Assembly: GCA_947378425.1 (NCBI GenBank)
Contig: CANCJV010000004.1
Location: 1 to 64,000 of the forward strand
Source: Synechococcaceae cyanobacterium
GTDB taxonomy: Bacteria; Cyanobacteriota; Cyanobacteriia; PCC-6307; Cyanobiaceae
Direction of reading: 5' to 3'
DNA: 64,000 nt
The position numbers were made by a program, and so were the translations under genes. Position 1 is the first letter of the stretch, and each line of letters starts with the position of its first letter. Positions 63,678 to 64,000 of this stretch are shown piece by piece. Below the pieces are notes generated by a model. It did not search any database. It was not told where the DNA came from and saw only the letters and a list, made by a program, of their open reading frames with translations.

Positions 63678-64000
63678 TCAGGCTGCCAGCACGAGATCGG
63701 CGGATCGAAGCCGTGGCTCTGGATTCTCCGAGACTCCCCTGGGCTCGACAGCGACTAGTGCGAACGACGTCGCATCGCCTCCGACGAGCAGCGACCTGCC
63801 AGCCGTCTTGCCTCTCGCCCATCTCCCTGGGACAACGAGGCGAACCACGGCAGTGCTGAGCGCATGGCGGAGATCCAGAGCGATGAACCAGGAGCCCCTG
63901 GCAGAGCAGCTCTGAAGGGCATCTGCTAGTCCCGGCCACGGATCTCCGCCAGGGCGGCCGCCGGTGGTCAGGCCTGGCAGGTCGGCAACTCCTGACAGGA
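63678..64000 (-). CDS. Partial reading frame at the right edge, possible YcaO-like C-terminus
   Basis: The minus strand is open from the window edge to TGA 63678, about 107 residues in phase with an unseen upstream part. The middle reads SWFIALDLRHALSTAVVRLVVPG, in which D-L, then V-V-R-x-V-V-P-G, follow the spacing of the YcaO C-terminal region (V-D-L-T-x-P-x-x-x-x-P-V-V-R-V-V-V-P-G). The rest does not match clearly. It could be a divergent or decaying YcaO-domain protein, or a chance open frame in GC-rich DNA. Confidence 0.35.
   Translation of the reverse strand, partial: LSGVADLPGLTTGGRPGGDPWPGLADALQSCSARGSWFIALDLRHALSTAVVRLVVPGRWARGKTAGRSLLVGGDATSFALVAVEPRGVSENPEPRLRSADLVLAA

Overview
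The window looks like chromosome of a high-GC unicellular picocyanobacterium of the Synechococcus/Cyanobium group. The evidence is opcA, a type III glutamine synthetase (glnN), a DUF3104-type small protein, a phosphoketolase/acetate kinase pair, an ArsS-type radical SAM enzyme and many short overlapping genes. This assignment is inference from gene content; no marker gene such as rRNA is present. There is no ribosomal operon, prophage, CRISPR array or intact insertion sequence.

Layout. 0-9.3 kb is housekeeping: end of opcA, cobyrinate diamide synthase, acylphosphatase, a histidine phosphatase with a long insertion, a GAP/LysE-like membrane protein, then folC, argD, tRNA-Leu and murA on the minus strand. 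9.3-10.4 kb is gene-poor with decayed reading frames. 10.4-14.8 kb has a ring-opening dioxygenase and a MacA/MacB-like tripartite ABC exporter. 14.9-16.7 kb is a lower-GC patch with a LysR-like regulator and a broken IS630-type transposase. 17.7-23.6 kb is a compact minus-strand operon: exported protein, SbmA/YddA-like ABC protein, P-type ATPase and two CrcB/Fluc fluoride-channel subunits. 23.8-27.3 kb is a TetR regulator and an EmrAB-like efflux pair. 27.7-32.5 kb holds an outer-membrane-type protein, a transglutaminase and a run of small membrane proteins.

32.7-37.0 kb is the most distinctive block: an arylsulfatase with a C-x-A-x-R maturation motif, a true formylglycine-generating enzyme carrying both catalytic cysteines, and two coupled exported proteins, the second glycine-rich with a five-residue repeat. 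37.0-40.4 kb has a membrane protein with a degenerate GGDEF domain and an Fe(II)/2OG oxygenase. 40.6-43.2 kb has a LexA-box-like palindrome upstream of a DUF3104 protein and three unrelated predicted proteases in a row (rhomboid, aspartic, CPBP). 43.1-48.6 kb: ppk2, a broken response-regulator-like gene, a desaturase, a MetX-like hydrolase and a GlnT-like synthetase.

48.7-52.2 kb encodes the phosphoketolase-acetate kinase shunt. 53.1-56.9 kb has ArsS, an FMN reductase, a glycosyltransferase and two unknowns. glnN at 57.0 kb is preceded by a strong hairpin in its leader. 59.4-60.8 kb has two coupled paralogues resembling TMEM175 channel subunits. The right end has an SDR enzyme, tRNA-Thr, small hypotheticals, and a partial minus-strand frame with a faint YcaO resemblance.

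No complete new system can be asserted. The best candidates for follow-up are the sulfatase/FGE/repeat-protein block, the LexA-box protease cluster, the TMEM175-like pair and the glnN leader.
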